Assembly (NCBI RefSeq): GCF_031344075.1
Contig: NZ_JAVJAN010000005.1
Location: 47,677-111,676, forward strand
DNA from: Clostridium aquiflavi
GTDB taxonomy: Bacteria > Bacillota > Clostridia > Clostridiales > Clostridiaceae
Length of the DNA stretch: 64,000 bases
Direction of reading: 5' to 3'
The notes beneath the pieces were generated by a model, which saw nothing but the letters and a program-made list of their open reading frames with translations, was not told the DNA's origin and did no database searches. Made by a program: the position numbers and the translations under genes. Shown piece by piece: positions 61,910 to 64,000 of the stretch; positions within the stretch are counted from its first letter, which is position 1; the number at the start of each line of letters is the position of its first letter.

Positions 61910-63115
61910 ATGTATTGTGTTAGAAAAATAACAGAAGATCTTTATTGGGTCGGTGGCAATGATCGTCGCCTTGCTCTTTTTGAAAATATTCATCCAATTT
62001 CACGGGGTGTTTCCTATAATTCTTATCTACTTTTAGATGAGAAGACTGTACTCTTTGATACGGTGGATTGGTCAATTTGTCGTCAGTTCCTTGAGAATAT
62101 TAAAGCGGTTTTAGGCGATAGGCCTTTAGATTATATGGTAATCAATCACGTGGAACCAGATCATGCAGCGTGCATTGAAGAAATTATGCTTCGTTATCCA
62201 GATGTAAAGATTGTATGCACAGAAAAAGCTTCTATGTTTATGCGTCAGTTTGGTTTTGATATTGATGGTAAAGTAATAGAAGTCAAAGAAGGAAATAAAA
62301 TGTCATTTGGAAAACATGACGTTATGTTTGTAGCTGCTCCAATGGTGCATTGGCCAGAAGCTATGGTAACATATGATACAACTAATGGGGCATTATTTTC
62401 TGCTGATGCTTTTGGATCTTTTGGAGCTCTGGATGGTAAGCTGTTTAATGATGAGGTTAACTTTGACCGTGATTGGATTGATGAAGCTAGAAGATACTAT
62501 ACAAACATTGTAGGAAAGTATGGTGCTCATGTTCAGGCACTGCTAAAAAAAGCTGGCGGCCTTGACATAAAAATTATTTGTCCGTTGCATGGACCAGTAT
62601 GGCGTAATGATTTTGCGTACTTACTAGACAAGTATGATAAGTGGAGTCGTTATGAGCCAGAAGAAAAAGGTGTCATGATTGTTTATGGAACAATGTATGG
62701 TAATACAGAGGCTGCTGCTAATGATTTAGCAACAAGACTAGTGGAAAAGGGAATGACAAATGTAGTTATGTATGACGTTTCCAAAACTCACGTTTCACAT
62801 TTAATTTCTGAGACATTCAAATATAGTCATGTAGTTCTTGCCTGTGTAACATACAATTTAAACATTTATCCTCCTATGTTGAGTTATATAATGGATATGA
62901 AAGCATTGAATCTTCAAAAACGTACCTTTGCTCTCATAGAAAATGGATCATGGGCTCCTCAATCTGGTAAGTTGATGCATAAACTTTTGGATGAGATGAA
63001 AGAAATGACTATTTTAGATAATGAGATGTCATTGAACTCAGCTATGAAAGAAGATGATACGAATTCCATGGATGATCTTTCTAACAGCATTATCGAGTCA
63101 ATGAAGTGGTTTTAA
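61910..63115 (+). CDS. Flavodiiron protein (FprA type, rubredoxin:oxygen oxidoreductase)
   Basis: The 401-residue protein has a beta-lactamase-like diiron domain with ligands His80, Glu82, Asp84, His85 (HVEPDH), His147 and Asp166, and a later CPLHGPVW. A C-terminal flavodoxin domain begins at about residue 256 (VYGTMYGNTEAAA). Such proteins reduce O2 to water, or NO to N2O, with electrons from rubredoxin. The neighbouring fusion protein carries a rubredoxin domain, so the two genes likely act together in oxygen tolerance. AAAGGAGGATT precedes the ATG. Confidence 0.95.
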   Translation: MYCVRKITEDLYWVGGNDRRLALFENIHPISRGVSYNSYLLLDEKTVLFDTVDWSICRQFLENIKAVLGDRPLDYMVINHVEPDHAACIEEIMLRYPDVKIVCTEKASMFMRQFGFDIDGKVIEVKEGNKMSFGKHDVMFVAAPMVHWPEAMVTYDTTNGALFSADAFGSFGALDGKLFNDEVNFDRDWIDEARRYYTNIVGKYGAHVQALLKKAGGLDIKIICPLHGPVWRNDFAYLLDKYDKWSRYEPEEKGVMIVYGTMYGNTEAAANDLATRLVEKGMTNVVMYDVSKTHVSHLISETFKYSHVVLACVTYNLNIYPPMLSYIMDMKALNLQKRTFALIENGSWAPQSGKLMHKLLDEMKEMTILDNEMSLNSAMKEDDTNSMDDLSNSIIESMKWF

Positions 63116-63131
63116 AAAAAATAAATTGTTA

Positions 63132-63181
63132 AAATAGTAAAGAAGCTATCTATAATATTTTAGATAGCTTCTTTACTATTT
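63132..63181 (+). terminator. Terminator after flavodiiron gene
   Basis: Perfect 21-bp arms (AAATAGTAAAGAAGCTATCTA at 63132-63152 and its complement at 63161-63181) with an 8-nt loop; symmetrical A/T flanks make it efficient in both directions. Confidence 0.93.
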
Positions 63182-63271
63182 ACATTGTTTATATCTAATC
63201 TTTGTTCAAAATGTAGTTGTTATAATAGTATAATATATATACAATGGATAGTAAAAGGAGATGACAAAAAC

Positions 63272-63652
63272 ATGAACTTAAATACAATTCACCATATAGC
63301 AATAATAGTATCGGATTATGAAAAATCTAAAGATTTTTATGTAAATAAGTTGAGCTTTAATATAATCAGGGAAAATTATAGACCTGATAGAGGTGATTAT
63401 AAGTTAGATTTAAAGCTTGGAGATTGTGAACTTGAGATATTTGGAATGCATAATAGTCCTAAAAGAGTATCAGGGCCAGAGGCCTGTGGCTTAAGACATT
63501 TAGCATTTAAAGTGGAATGCATAGAGGATATAATAAGTGAATTAAATGAAAAAGGAATAGAAACAGAGCCTATAAGAATAGATGAATTTACTAATAAGAA
63601 AATGACATTCTTCTCTGATCCAGATGGATTACCATTAGAATTACATGAGTAA
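63272..63652 (+). CDS. VOC-family (glyoxalase-like) protein
   Basis: The ATG at 63272 follows AAAGGAGATG; upstream in-frame starts lack a site. The 126-residue protein has two beta-alpha-beta-beta-beta modules. Metal-ligand positions are seen as His8 in HHIAIIVSDYEKSKDFY, Glu near 55 (CELEIFG), His in LRHLAFKV and Glu in GLPLELHE at the end. It resembles the YaeR/GloA2-like lyase subgroup. The substrate is unknown. Confidence 0.88.
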   Translation: MNLNTIHHIAIIVSDYEKSKDFYVNKLSFNIIRENYRPDRGDYKLDLKLGDCELEIFGMHNSPKRVSGPEACGLRHLAFKVECIEDIISELNEKGIETEPIRIDEFTNKKMTFFSDPDGLPLELHE

Positions 63653-63805
63653 AATTTATTATAAAATATATTAAAACATAGCATTATATTAAAATATAAT
63701 TAAAATTTATTGATTTTTTTACTGAATTACTTATGATTAAATATGAAATAAATATCTAAATTTATACTATCTTAGAAGATTTATAGCTAAATTGTAAAAA
63801 TAGTG

Positions 63806-63834
63806 TTGACAATTTATATTATGTATCCTATAAT
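63806..63834 (+). promoter_or_regulatory. Consensus sigma-A promoter for tRNA-Arg
   Basis: TTGACA at 63806-63811, a 17-bp spacer and TATAAT at 63829-63834 are a perfect housekeeping promoter about 90 nt upstream of the tRNA gene. Confidence 0.93.
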
Positions 63835-63926
63835 AAACAAGCAGTCAAGTTGCAAGGGATTTAATTCCTGAATAACTTAAGTATTAAAGTTTAAAACTTG
63901 ATTATAAGATGAATATTTTAAATTAT

Positions 63927-64000
<74 letters not shown>

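Overview
The window is AT-rich, low-GC Firmicute DNA. Codon use, sporulation and spore-coat-like genes, the acetone genes adc/ctfA/ctfB and rubredoxin-based oxygen detoxification point to a solventogenic-type Clostridium sensu stricto, probably near C. beijerinckii (inferred from protein resemblance only).

Layout. 0-6 kb: small regulators, stress and hypothetical genes with several gene remnants (spoIIP, GNAT). 6.5-9.8 kb: solvent cluster, with adc as its own unit, then an ald gene collapsed to its two ends, then intact ctfA-ctfB. 10-17.4 kb: mixed genes (DUF3267, alpha/beta hydrolase, FliB-type methylase, two spore-surface-like proteins, GreA, TetR). 17.6-21.2 kb: heterodimeric ABC exporter divergent from the TetR gene. 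21.4-25.7 kb: molybdenum hydroxylase locus (MocA-ModE fusion, two-domain xanthine-dehydrogenase-like enzyme, YgfJ-like cytidylyltransferase). 26-28.7 kb: ankyrin protein, zinc phospholipase C homologue, aldo/keto reductase.

28.8-57 kb is a defence and mobile-gene island. It holds a wrecked HEPN/nucleotidyltransferase module, a Schlafen/AlbA-type ATPase, a MazG-like protein, an HNH nuclease, an unfamiliar pair of large proteins each ending in a PD-(D/E)XK-like motif (33.8-37.5 kb), a pentapeptide-repeat pore protein, a broken SF1 helicase, a type I restriction system with an embedded Fic gene, a type IIG-like fused nuclease-methyltransferase, an intact HepT/MntA toxin-antitoxin pair, a small J-domain protein with an overlapping partner, and an AAA-ATPase pseudogene. 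Near-identical terminator-promoter blocks recur between these cassettes, suggesting modular gain and loss.

57.2-59.3 kb: an ACT-like hydrogenase-regulator gene and a 3' copy of it bracket a FusB-like EF-G-binding protein and a CD3324-like HTH gene with a structured leader. 59.9-63.1 kb: a three-domain acyl-CoA dehydrogenase/ETF-alpha/rubredoxin fusion next to a flavodiiron protein, a plausible route from acyl-CoA to oxygen reduction. The window ends with a VOC-family gene and a complete tRNA-Arg(UCU).

The best candidate for an undescribed system is the paired nuclease-like operon at 33843-37487, followed by the J-domain pair at 53358-54123 and the pore protein at 37545-38417. All assignments are from reading the sequence; no database search was run.
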